Shown piece by piece: positions 56,592 through 64,000 of a stretch of 64,000 nucleotides of DNA (the stretch's first letter is position 1; each line of letters starts with the position of its first letter). A program made the translations under genes and the position numbers. The notes beneath the pieces are model-generated. The model saw only the letters and a list, made by a program, of their open reading frames with translations. It was not told the DNA's origin and made no database searches. Source of the DNA: Bacillus ectoiniformans (GTDB taxonomy: Bacteria > Bacillota > Bacilli > Bacillales > Domibacillaceae); the NCBI RefSeq assembly GCF_016908875.1, contig NZ_JAFBES010000001.1:186001-250000 (forward strand). The letters run 5' to 3'.

Positions 56592-57038
56592 CTAGGATAA
56601 ATCCCTGATGGATAAACCGAGCTTCCTTAAAAGCTCAATGGCCGTTTGCTGTTCCTCTTCACTCAAAGTCTGCATTAATTGATGAATGTTTTCTTCATGC
56701 TGAGGAAAAATACGGTCTATAAAGTGTTTGCCTTCTTCAGAAATCTCTGCATATGTCACCCGCCGGTCAGCCGGATGCGCGACCCGCTTCAATAAAGATT
56801 TCTTTTCTAACTTATCTACTACATATGTGATGCTGCCGCTGGCAAGCAGGATTTTACTGCCAATTTGCTGAAGGGGCTGAGGACCTTTATGATATAAAAG
56901 TTCAAGAACAGCAAATTCAGTAGGGTTTAATCCAGATTCGTAAATATATTCATTCACTTGTTCATTTAAGACTTTATATGCTCTTGATAGGACAATAAAT
57001 AATTTTAACGATTGTTTACGTTCATCCATATGACTCAT
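56592..57038 (-). CDS. mhqR: MarR family regulator, MhqR-like
   Basis: Winged-helix repressor. SRAYKVLNEQVNEYIYESGLN and TEFAVLELLYHKGPQPLQQIGSKILLASGSITYVVDKLEKK match B. subtilis MhqR (YkvE) as I recall it, which represses quinone/catechol detoxification genes. ATG 57038 follows GAGAGG by 6 bases, giving 148 residues. No quinone dioxygenase gene is nearby; the downstream M3 peptidase may share its transcript. A one-cysteine sensing mechanism is not evident here. Confidence 0.85.
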   Translation of the reverse strand: MSHMDERKQSLKLFIVLSRAYKVLNEQVNEYIYESGLNPTEFAVLELLYHKGPQPLQQIGSKILLASGSITYVVDKLEKKSLLKRVAHPADRRVTYAEISEEGKHFIDRIFPQHEENIHQLMQTLSEEEQQTAIELLRKLGLSIRDLS

Positions 57039-57090
57039 ACAGTGCCTCTCATTTCTGTAAATTAACTCTTTTGGTTCATCAAGCATTCAC

Positions 57091-58668
57091 TTATTTTCCT
57101 GGATACCAAATCGTCCAATTGTGATTCACGGCTGCTTCGACTTTGCCATGTTTTTTAAAATGCCGAGCCAGAAGTTCCGACATATCTGTTTGAATTTCCT
57201 TCAATACTTTTCTGCCCTTAAACATGAAGTAGTCTCCCCCGCCTCCTGCACGGTAATTATTCATCACCACTTGATACATCCTGTCTGATTTAACTTCTTC
57301 CCCTTGATGAGTCAAGGATACGACACGGCTGCCCTCTGCTTTTGTTAAGTCAATACAATACGAGATCCCTTCCCACATATCATAATTATAATGCTGAGGC
57401 TTTGGGTAAATAAATTTCGGATTTACGACGGGTCTCTCCTCATGATCTAGGGAAAAATAGGAAGCCGAACGCTCTAAAGCTCTTCTCATATCATCTCCAG
57501 ATATTTCAATAACCATTAAAGAATTGGGATAAATGTAGTTCGCGACAATATCTCTCATCGTCACTTGGTTTGGAAGACCGGGAGATCCATTATGAAATAG
57601 AGCTGTACTTGAAATATCAGCCCCGGCTGCTTCCATCTGCACGCGGTTAATCAATTCAATTAAAGGATGTTCCGCAAGCCTTACCGTTAGCGGATCATCA
57701 ATTTTCATATCTCCCTCTACATAACCAATCACCTCATCAAGCCATCTTTGCGTGTCTCTTTCTTCACGTTCGACAAGCTTAATGAGGTCTTGATCGGTTT
57801 TCAGCGTTTTCGCATCGATCAGATGTGGAGTGGCAGACTCTATGATATAACGGCCATCCCCTTTGGCAAGTTCCAGCGTCACTTGTCCGATGCTTTCACC
57901 AGAGAACCCCGGCTGCACCACCGTTACTCCATTCACCGTTTCAGCCATTCTCCTATGCTGATGGCCTGTCAGCAGAATATCAATTCCATCCACTTCCGTA
58001 CAAATACGGTAAGCCTGATTCTCCCCTTTTTCTTTTCGCTCAATCCATTCGCCGTTGGACAGATTGACTTCAAATCCGCCATGATAAGAAACAACCATCA
58101 CATCAGGTTGTTCATGACGATGAATATACTCAACCCATTTTTTCACAGATTCCACGGCATCCAAAAACTTCAGCCCTGAAATGTGGTCCGGCTTTTCCCA
58201 ATTTGGTATGTAATGTGTCGAAACTCCTAACACGGCTGCTTTCATCCCATTAGCAAATTCTTTTATAATATAAGGACAGCCAAGAAAAGGTTCCTCTTCT
58301 TCATTCACAATATTGCAGCTTAAGAATGGGAAGTCTGCATCGCGAGCCGCTCTTTCTAGAACTCCAAGGCCATAGTTAAACTCATGATTTCCGAGAATCG
58401 CCGCATCATAGCTTAAATGATTCATCGCCTTCACCATCGGATGTGCCTCTTCTTGATTGCTTCTGACATAATTTGCAGCTAATGGCGTCCCCTGCAAGAA
58501 ATCTCCATTATCAATCAGCAGCACATGTTCATCCGTTTGTTGAAGTTCTTTAATATAGGAAGACAATTTAGCCAGACCAACATCCGTGCGGCTATTCGTT
58601 CCATATTGGATCGGCAAGATTGCTCCGTGAATATCACTCGTTTCGAGAATAATTAATTTCTCTTTCAT
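57091..58668 (-). CDS. 5'-nucleotidase / 2',3'-cyclic phosphodiesterase family protein
   Basis: Two-domain UshA-like phosphoesterase, 525 residues. N-terminal metallophosphoesterase motifs ETSDIHG, LIDNGDFLQG, GNHEFNYG, SYHGG and TGHQHRRM; C-terminal nucleotide-binding domain from about 330 (LMVIEISGDDMRRALERSA and NNYRAGGGGDYFMF). No signal peptide and no anchor, so it should be cytoplasmic, unlike most of the family. Acts on nucleotides or cyclic nucleotides; exact substrate unknown. Confidence 0.9.
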   Translation of the reverse strand: MKEKLIILETSDIHGAILPIQYGTNSRTDVGLAKLSSYIKELQQTDEHVLLIDNGDFLQGTPLAANYVRSNQEEAHPMVKAMNHLSYDAAILGNHEFNYGLGVLERAARDADFPFLSCNIVNEEEEPFLGCPYIIKEFANGMKAAVLGVSTHYIPNWEKPDHISGLKFLDAVESVKKWVEYIHRHEQPDVMVVSYHGGFEVNLSNGEWIERKEKGENQAYRICTEVDGIDILLTGHQHRRMAETVNGVTVVQPGFSGESIGQVTLELAKGDGRYIIESATPHLIDAKTLKTDQDLIKLVEREERDTQRWLDEVIGYVEGDMKIDDPLTVRLAEHPLIELINRVQMEAAGADISSTALFHNGSPGLPNQVTMRDIVANYIYPNSLMVIEISGDDMRRALERSASYFSLDHEERPVVNPKFIYPKPQHYNYDMWEGISYCIDLTKAEGSRVVSLTHQGEEVKSDRMYQVVMNNYRAGGGGDYFMFKGRKVLKEIQTDMSELLARHFKKHGKVEAAVNHNWTIWYPGK

Positions 58669-58788
58669 ACAGTGTCCCCCTCGTTCTTTCTCTTACTTCA
58701 AACTTACACGTTTTCACTGTCTTTTTAAAGTAGTAAATGATCACAGAGACTGGTTCTTTTAACTTATTAAGAGAAAACAAGAAAGTTT

Positions 58789-58797
58789 TGCTATAAT
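58789..58797 (+). promoter_or_regulatory. Extended -10 promoter candidate for the kinD-like gene
   Basis: TGCTATAAT, 33 bases before the ATG; no good -35 at the right distance. Confidence 0.5.
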
Positions 58798-58829
58798 AGT
58801 AATAATGACAGTAAAAGGACGACAACCCT

Positions 58830-60320
58830 ATGAAAAATAAGAAGACACGTATGATATATTTAGCCATTGTGATTATTCCAACCCTTCTATCCATTCTATT
58901 TTTCTACCAAGTACTCCAGGATCGGGCGGAAGAACAGCGGAATACTCACCTAGAATGGGTCGCCAATATTCACAAGAATCAAATGGATCAGTTCATTAGT
59001 GAGATCAAAGTAAGTCTTAGTATATTAGCGGTCAGTGCTGAAGATCAGCTAACTGATTTGAATAAAGTGCAGAATACCCTCAAAAAAACAGCTGGAAAAG
59101 ATCCTCGGTATGGAGGAATATACATATTAGACTTTGAAGGCAATGTGCAAACAGGCACCAACGATCTGCTGAAACAATATAACCTGAGAAATAAGCCTTA
59201 TATTAAAGATGTGCTGTTAACGAAAGATATCGTCATTTCCAATGAAGCAGAAACTCTGACGAATAATCAGCCCGTCATTGCGATTGCTACACCCGTAATG
59301 AAAGAAGATGAGGTATCAGCTATATTAATGGCTCATATGCGGCTGGATTATATGAGGAATATTATTGGCTTATTGACACCTGATCAGCACATCGTTTTTG
59401 AAAATGCCAAGCAGATTCCTATTTTCACTGTGGATGGCGGCAAAGAAAAGTCTTCTTCCGAGAATTCAGTTAAATATCCACTTTCTCAGCTTCCGTGGAA
59501 TATTGTGATTTCCGATGGCAGAATGTTTGAGAAGAATGTCATGCCTCTTACCCTTTTATTCGCAGCTATTGTCATGGTGACTCTGCATATAGCCTTTGTT
59601 CTCTTAAAATACGTTATGCTTAAGCAGCAGACGAAAGTCGAGAAAATGCAGCAAGAATCACAAAAGCTGGAATTAATCGGTACGCTCGCTGCAGGCACGG
59701 CTCATGAAATACGCAATCCGCTTACAGGAATCAAAGGGCTTGTGCAGCTGCTGAATGAAAAATATAACGATCCTGAGGATGAATACTATTATTCTATTAT
59801 TAATAAAGAAATCGCGAGAATAAACCAAATCGTCAGTGAGTTTCTTATATTAGGCAAGCCCACAGCCCAAAGAATTCAAGTGATTGACATCAGAGACATA
59901 CTATCAGACGTCAGCCCATTAATCTCATCAGAAGCCAACTTGTACTCCATGGAATTTAATATGGTCTTGCCAGATGAAGAAACCCTTATTAAGATTAATG
60001 TCGATCAATTGAAGCAAGTGATATTAAATTTAACAAAGAATGCATTTGAAGCCATGAGCGAAGGCGGTCATTTAAGTCTAGTCGTTGATAAAGGGCCAGC
60101 ACATTGTCAGCTGACGATTTCCGATACAGGCATCGGGATTGAACAAGATCAGCTCGAACTCATTTTTAAACCATTCTATACTTCTAAAGAAAATGGAACC
60201 GGCCTTGGTCTTGTCGTTTGCAAACGTATTATCGATTCCTTTGATGGAATAATTGAAGTAGACAGTGAAGAAGGAAATGGTACAAACATTTATATTACAC
60301 TGCCGCTGCATCAAAAATAA
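58830..60320 (+). CDS. kinD: Sporulation-type sensor histidine kinase, KinD-like
   Basis: Membrane kinase of the Spo0A phosphorelay class. Helix 1 (about 8-27), extracellular double-Cache sensor (28-235), helix 2 (236-258), then HisKA with HEIRNPLTGIKGLVQLL (His292), and HATPase motifs NLTKNAFEAM (N), DTGIGI (G1), FKPFYTSK (F) and GTGLGLVV (G2). 496 residues versus about 506 in B. subtilis KinD, which lies beside mhqR there too. No response regulator is adjacent, as expected for phosphorelay kinases. Confidence 0.88.
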   Translation: MKNKKTRMIYLAIVIIPTLLSILFFYQVLQDRAEEQRNTHLEWVANIHKNQMDQFISEIKVSLSILAVSAEDQLTDLNKVQNTLKKTAGKDPRYGGIYILDFEGNVQTGTNDLLKQYNLRNKPYIKDVLLTKDIVISNEAETLTNNQPVIAIATPVMKEDEVSAILMAHMRLDYMRNIIGLLTPDQHIVFENAKQIPIFTVDGGKEKSSSENSVKYPLSQLPWNIVISDGRMFEKNVMPLTLLFAAIVMVTLHIAFVLLKYVMLKQQTKVEKMQQESQKLELIGTLAAGTAHEIRNPLTGIKGLVQLLNEKYNDPEDEYYYSIINKEIARINQIVSEFLILGKPTAQRIQVIDIRDILSDVSPLISSEANLYSMEFNMVLPDEETLIKINVDQLKQVILNLTKNAFEAMSEGGHLSLVVDKGPAHCQLTISDTGIGIEQDQLELIFKPFYTSKENGTGLGLVVCKRIIDSFDGIIEVDSEEGNGTNIYITLPLHQK

Positions 60321-60328
60321 GCTTGCCA

Positions 60329-60383
60329 ATAAAACAAATAACGCACATGTCATAGTAAATGGCATGTGCGTTATTTGTTTTCA
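60329..60383. terminator. Bidirectional terminator after kinD
   Basis: AAAACAAATAACGCACATG pairs perfectly with its reverse complement ending TTATTTGTTTT over 19 bp, around an ~12-base loop. Confidence 0.9.
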
Positions 60384-60542
60384 GTAAAAAAACCTAAAAA
60401 AATTATCATTTTATAGAGGAGCTGAGTTTAAGACAGTCTTTCAAAGGTAATATAGTAAAGTGAATATTATAGATAAATAATAATTTCTAGTGATGTATAA
60501 GTCATATAATAGAACTGATATAAAGAAAGAGGAGAAACAGCC

Positions 60543-60962
60543 ATGGATATCCCAGCAACGCCTGCTCCCGCATTAGAGTGGGGAGAACGGCATGTCACTT
60601 TTTTTGATCCAGCGACACAAACGCGCCGTACACTTTCAAGCTATTCCGAAGCTAAACAATTATTGCAAGTGACATCTGATCCATTCGTTTGTACGATCGC
60701 CACCATATTTGCTATGAAATGCATCGCCGATAATTGTTCAGAAACTGAGATTGAACGATTTAAACAGGAGATACAGCGTGAGAGCCAATGCTTAAAAGAT
60801 TTAATTAAAAGCGAGGCCCCCATTTCTGATTTTCTTACTCGATTATTGAAGGCCAGCACCCGCTCTCTTTCAATCAATGGAATGAAAACGGATATTGCCC
60901 ATGAAGCGATTCGAATTTCTATAGAATTAGAAGAGTATTACTCTTTGCCTAAAACATCATAA
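60543..60962 (+). CDS. Hypothetical protein, 139 aa
   Basis: No family recognised. AGGAGAAA precedes ATG with good spacing. Soluble, mainly helical after residue 40, with three cysteines (FVCTIAT, ADNCSET, ESQCLKD). A helix pair (TEIERFKQEIQRESQCLKDLIKSE) and an ordered C-terminal half (SISIELEEYYSLP) follow a proline-rich start. Codon use looks like the neighbours. It sits between kinD and ogt, single gene. Confidence 0.65.
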   Translation: MDIPATPAPALEWGERHVTFFDPATQTRRTLSSYSEAKQLLQVTSDPFVCTIATIFAMKCIADNCSETEIERFKQEIQRESQCLKDLIKSEAPISDFLTRLLKASTRSLSINGMKTDIAHEAIRISIELEEYYSLPKTS

Positions 60963-60975
60963 ATGACAATGACTG

Positions 60976-61042
60976 CCAGGTCTGAAGACGTCATACTGCA
61001 TTTAGCAGTTGAGAGTTCAGGATCTGGCTTTTTTAGCATGAT
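60976..61042 (+). terminator. Imperfect terminator between the 139-aa gene and ogt
   Basis: GCCAGGTCTGAA and TTCAGGATCTGGC can pair with a bulge, with an inner CTGC/GCAG pair, followed by TTTTTT. Confidence 0.6.
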
Positions 61043-61046
61043 TGAA

Positions 61047-61520
61047 TTACAGGGTCCCTTCTATCTTTAAGAGAATTTCTTTCATGTCTACCCTGCTGCC
61101 AGCGTAGCCGACGAGCTTCCTGTTCTTCCCGATCACTCTATGACATGGAATAATGACAGGCACTGGGTTCGCTTTATTCGCCTGTCCTACTGCTCGCACA
61201 GCTTTGCTATTACCAGCTAAAGCGGCTATTTCCTGATAAGACACTGTCTTTCCAAACGGAATCGTTCGCAGCGCATCCCACACCGATTGCTGAAACGGTG
61301 TGCCTTGCACGTCCAGAGGCAAATCAAAGGTGTGCAGCTTTCCTTGGAAATATTTGTGAAGCTGGTTACTTGCTTCAAGTAGCAGCGGATCATTCTGAGA
61401 GTAAACGAATCCAGGAGCTTCTTCCCGTTCGCCAAACGAAACAGAACAAATCCCTTTGGAATTACGGGTAACGGTTAGTTTGTTGATCGGACTGTCAATA
61501 ATAGTATAGATATGTTCCAT
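61047..61520 (-). CDS. ogt: Methylated-DNA--protein-cysteine methyltransferase
   Basis: Suicide repair protein moving methyl groups from O6-methylguanine to its own Cys126 in IIPCHRVIG. Helix-turn-helix KTVSYQEIAALAGNSKAVRAVGQA and the Asn hinge are present. 157 residues, the short Ogt type without an Ada domain. AAGGAAGG before ATG. Position next to the ykrP-like gene agrees with B. subtilis ogt. Confidence 0.94.
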   Translation of the reverse strand: MEHIYTIIDSPINKLTVTRNSKGICSVSFGEREEAPGFVYSQNDPLLLEASNQLHKYFQGKLHTFDLPLDVQGTPFQQSVWDALRTIPFGKTVSYQEIAALAGNSKAVRAVGQANKANPVPVIIPCHRVIGKNRKLVGYAGSRVDMKEILLKIEGTL

Positions 61521-61653
61521 TTTGATCCTTCCTTTGCCATCATGTTTTATTAGCAGTTTAAGATAAAATCATGTATAATGCTAGGATGTGTTTACAGAGT
61601 TAATAAGTAAAAAGATAGTTCATTTAAACTAACTGAAGTCAGGTGAATTTACA

Positions 61654-62682
61654 ATGTCTAAAAGGGATTATTATTTCGACAATGCAAAATTTATACTTAT
61701 TTTCTTTGTCGTATTTGGTCATTTGATCCGATCATATATCGGAGATAATCCTACCATATTTGCTTTGTACGCAACCATTTATTTATTTCACATGCCAGGG
61801 TTTATCTTAGTATCTGGATTTTTCGCAAAAAGCTTTTACAAGAAGGGTTACATTAAGAAGATCTCCCAAAAGATCTTACTGCCCTTTTTTATCTTTCAGC
61901 TTGTCTATTCAATCTTTTATTTCTTTCTTTATGAGGAAAAAGCATTTGAGTTTAATTTACTCATACCGCATTGGTCACTGTGGTTTCTATTAAGTTTATT
62001 TTTCTGGAACGTCTTGTTGCTGGTTTCTGTGAAGTGGCTTAAACTTAAGCCCGTCATCGCAATATCGGCAGCATTTATCATTGGGATCTTTATTGGTGTC
62101 ATTGAACATAATCTCAGTGTCTTAAGCTTTGCCCGTACGTTTGTCTTTTTCCCGTTCTTCTTAGTTGGATACTACTTAAAGAAAGAACACTTTACCTATT
62201 TATCTGGAAAAACAATTCGAACGGTGTTAGTCGTTGTTTCATTAATGATTTATTATTTCGCTTATACTCATTCTGATATTGATCAGAAATGGCTGCTAGG
62301 TTCTTCTTCGTTTGCTGATTTGGGAGCATCTGACTTAGAAGGCATTCTCATGCGAGTAGCTATCTACGTATTAAGCTTTACAATGATTGCCGCTTTTTTT
62401 GCTTATGTACCAAGAAAGAAATTTTTCTTTACGGACTGGGGCAAAAACACGCTGTATGTTTACTTGCTGCACGGATTTATCATTAAGACGTTCAGAAACA
62501 GTGAAGTCGTTAATACGGCTGAATCAGTAGTGCTTCTCTTAACCGTTTCACTGTTATTGACGATGCTTCTCTCTTCTCCTGTGGTTACTACCATCACACA
62601 GCCTTTAATTGAAACCAAATGGTCAAGGCTGAAAAGAATGTTAAAAAGAGAGCCAGAAGCGAAGAATATTAAAGAAAAGTAA
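61654..62682 (+). CDS. ykrP: Membrane acyltransferase (acyltransferase 3 family), YkrP-like
   Basis: An integral membrane acyltransferase with about 10 helices over 342 residues. It starts RDYYFDNAKFILIFFVVFGHLIRSY, where the His of FGHL corresponds to the catalytic-type His, and HMPGFILVSGFFAKSFY is the second family motif. Likely moves an acyl group to an envelope polysaccharide. Similar in size and N-terminus to B. subtilis YkrP. Ends 18 bases before the radical SAM gene. Confidence 0.85.
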   Translation: MSKRDYYFDNAKFILIFFVVFGHLIRSYIGDNPTIFALYATIYLFHMPGFILVSGFFAKSFYKKGYIKKISQKILLPFFIFQLVYSIFYFFLYEEKAFEFNLLIPHWSLWFLLSLFFWNVLLLVSVKWLKLKPVIAISAAFIIGIFIGVIEHNLSVLSFARTFVFFPFFLVGYYLKKEHFTYLSGKTIRTVLVVVSLMIYYFAYTHSDIDQKWLLGSSSFADLGASDLEGILMRVAIYVLSFTMIAAFFAYVPRKKFFFTDWGKNTLYVYLLHGFIIKTFRNSEVVNTAESVVLLLTVSLLLTMLLSSPVVTTITQPLIETKWSRLKRMLKREPEAKNIKEK

Positions 62683-62700
62683 GAAGGAGACAATTCACTT

Positions 62701-64000
62701 ATGAATGTTGCTGTATGCACATTAAATGCAAAATATATCCACACGAACCTGGCTCTCCGCTGTTTAAAGGCTTATGCGGAGCCTGAATATCATATAGATC
62801 TCGCAGAATACACAATCAAAGACCCTTCTATTAATATTGTGACAGATTTATATAAGAAGAAACCTGATGTTCTCGGCTTCAGCTGCTATATCTGGAACAT
62901 TGAAGAAACGATCAAAGTGATTGAAATGTATAAGAAGGTCAGTCCTGACACCATAATTATTTTGGGTGGACCGGAAGTCACTTATGATGTTCCCTACTGG
63001 CTAGATCGTATACCAGAAGCTGATTTTATAGCTATAGGAGAAGGGGAAGAAACGTTTAAGCAGCTGCTTGATGAAATCAGCGGCTCTAAAAACTTTGAAT
63101 CCGTCTCTGGCATCGGCTACCGCCGTGATGGAAAACCCCACGTAAATCCTCAGCGAAATAAACTTGATTTACGTGAAGTGCCTTCCCCTTTCCGTTTTGA
63201 AGAAGATAAAGAACAGTTGGGTAAACGAATTACTTATATTGAGACAAGCCGTGGCTGTCCGTTCCGTTGTCAATTCTGCTTGTCTTCTATAGAAGTCGGC
63301 GTGCGTTACTTTAATCGAGAAAAAGTCAAAGAAGATATTCGCTACTTAATGCAAAACGGAGCTAAAACAATTAAGTTTGTCGATCGCACATTCAATATCA
63401 GCCGCAGCTATGCAATGGAAATGTTTCAATTTTTGATTGATGAACATCTTCCCGGAACTGTCTTTCAATTTGAAATTACAGCGGATATCATGCGGCCAGA
63501 GGTCATAGAGTTTTTAAATGATAATGCCCCTGCCGGCCTGTTTCGATTTGAAATAGGGGTTCAGTCAACCAATGATGAAACGAACGATCTTGTCATGCGA
63601 AAGCAAAATTGGTCTAAACTGACGAGAACTGTTCTAATGGTGAAAGAAGGAAAAAAAATTGATCAGCACCTTGATTTAATTGCCGGTTTGCCTGAAGAAG
63701 ATTATCATTCCTTCCGCCAAACCTTTAATGATGTATTTGCCCTGCGCCCTGAAGAGCTTCAGCTTGGCTTTTTAAAAATGCTGCGCGGAACAGGACTTCG
63801 CATTCGGGCGCATGAACACGACTATGTATATATGGATCATGCCCCATATGAAATATTAAAGAATAATGTTCTTTCATTTGCTGATATGGTAAAGATTAAA
63901 CAAGTGGAAGACGTCTTGGAGAAATATTGGAACGATCATCGAATGGATGAAACCATCGAGCATTTAGTTCAGCATGTATTCCCAACCCCTTTCGACTTCT
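62701..64000 (+). CDS. B12-binding-domain radical SAM protein (partial)
   Basis: The frame is open from ATG 62701 (AAGGAG 11 bases before) to the window edge, at least 433 residues. N-terminal cobalamin-binding-like domain (MNVAVCTLNAKYIHTNLALR, ILGGPEVTYD), then the radical SAM centre SRGCPFRCQFCLSS with Cys186, Cys190 and Cys193, and GIGYRRDGK before it. The family (DUF4080 ending in related proteins) is widespread in Bacilli; the reaction is unknown. 3' end lies outside. Confidence 0.88.
   Translation, partial: MNVAVCTLNAKYIHTNLALRCLKAYAEPEYHIDLAEYTIKDPSINIVTDLYKKKPDVLGFSCYIWNIEETIKVIEMYKKVSPDTIIILGGPEVTYDVPYWLDRIPEADFIAIGEGEETFKQLLDEISGSKNFESVSGIGYRRDGKPHVNPQRNKLDLREVPSPFRFEEDKEQLGKRITYIETSRGCPFRCQFCLSSIEVGVRYFNREKVKEDIRYLMQNGAKTIKFVDRTFNISRSYAMEMFQFLIDEHLPGTVFQFEITADIMRPEVIEFLNDNAPAGLFRFEIGVQSTNDETNDLVMRKQNWSKLTRTVLMVKEGKKIDQHLDLIAGLPEEDYHSFRQTFNDVFALRPEELQLGFLKMLRGTGLRIRAHEHDYVYMDHAPYEILKNNVLSFADMVKIKQVEDVLEKYWNDHRMDETIEHLVQHVFPTPFDF

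Noticed and set aside
58634-58894. 86-codon minus-strand frame before the 5'-nucleotidase gene
   Set aside because: It overlaps the kinD start and the nucleotidase start, and lacks a ribosome binding site and coding character.

Overview
The window is a chromosomal segment of a low-GC Gram-positive endospore former of the family Bacillaceae, outside the B. subtilis group. The evidence is the run of B. subtilis-like yla, ykt, pdh, ykr, yku and ykv neighbours, typical strong AGGAGG-type ribosome binding sites, GTG/TTG starts, U-tract terminators, a CtsR-controlled clpE and a KinD-type sporulation kinase. Gene order largely follows the ykrP-to-ylaJ part of the B. subtilis 168 chromosome in reverse. 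Family names rest on recognition of protein sequence and gene order; no database search was run.

Layout. 0.2-8 kb: ylaJ, a PPOX-family protein, ylaI plus an overlapping membrane protein, ylaH, typA, ylaF, yktC (suhB-like), ykzI-like, yktB, yktA and a nitronate monooxygenase. 8-19 kb: speA (arginine decarboxylase), an unlisted SR1 RNA/SR1P peptide gene with its own promoter, cre-like site and terminator, a deacetylase lipoprotein, the pdhABCD operon, ykyA, def and ykrA. 19-25 kb: a 23-codon cationic peptide gene, rpoY-rnjA, ktrC, cydAB with Rex and Fnr-like sites, and ykuV. 25-36 kb: ykuU, dapL-dapH, ccpC, an MFS exporter, darB (ykuL), ykuJ, a glutaredoxin, ykuI, fadH, ykuE and a fluC pair. 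36-48 kb: ppk-ppx, ykyB, cheV, a second YkuV, patA, ykwC, an SDR with a degenerate active site, and ptsH-ptsI. 48-64 kb: a PilZ protein, ykvS, a CPBP protease, a lipoprotein, ykvI, clpE, an M3 peptidase, an mhqR-like regulator, a 5'-nucleotidase family protein, kinD-like kinase, ogt, a ykrP-like acyltransferase and the start of a B12-binding radical SAM protein.

Themes. Central carbon and respiration dominate: pyruvate dehydrogenase, EI/HPr, CcpC, SR1/SR1P and cytochrome bd. A redox group (YkuU, two YkuV proteins, glutaredoxin, candidate PerR boxes) and a second-messenger group (DarB for c-di-AMP; YkuI and a PilZ protein for c-di-GMP) are also present. No prophage, CRISPR array, rRNA, tRNA or insertion sequence was seen. 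The non-coding points of most interest are two copies of a ~130-bp palindromic repeat, a 21-bp tandem repeat, two similar structured intergenic elements next to the SDR gene, the seven CtsR heptads before clpE and the nested palindromes before cydA.
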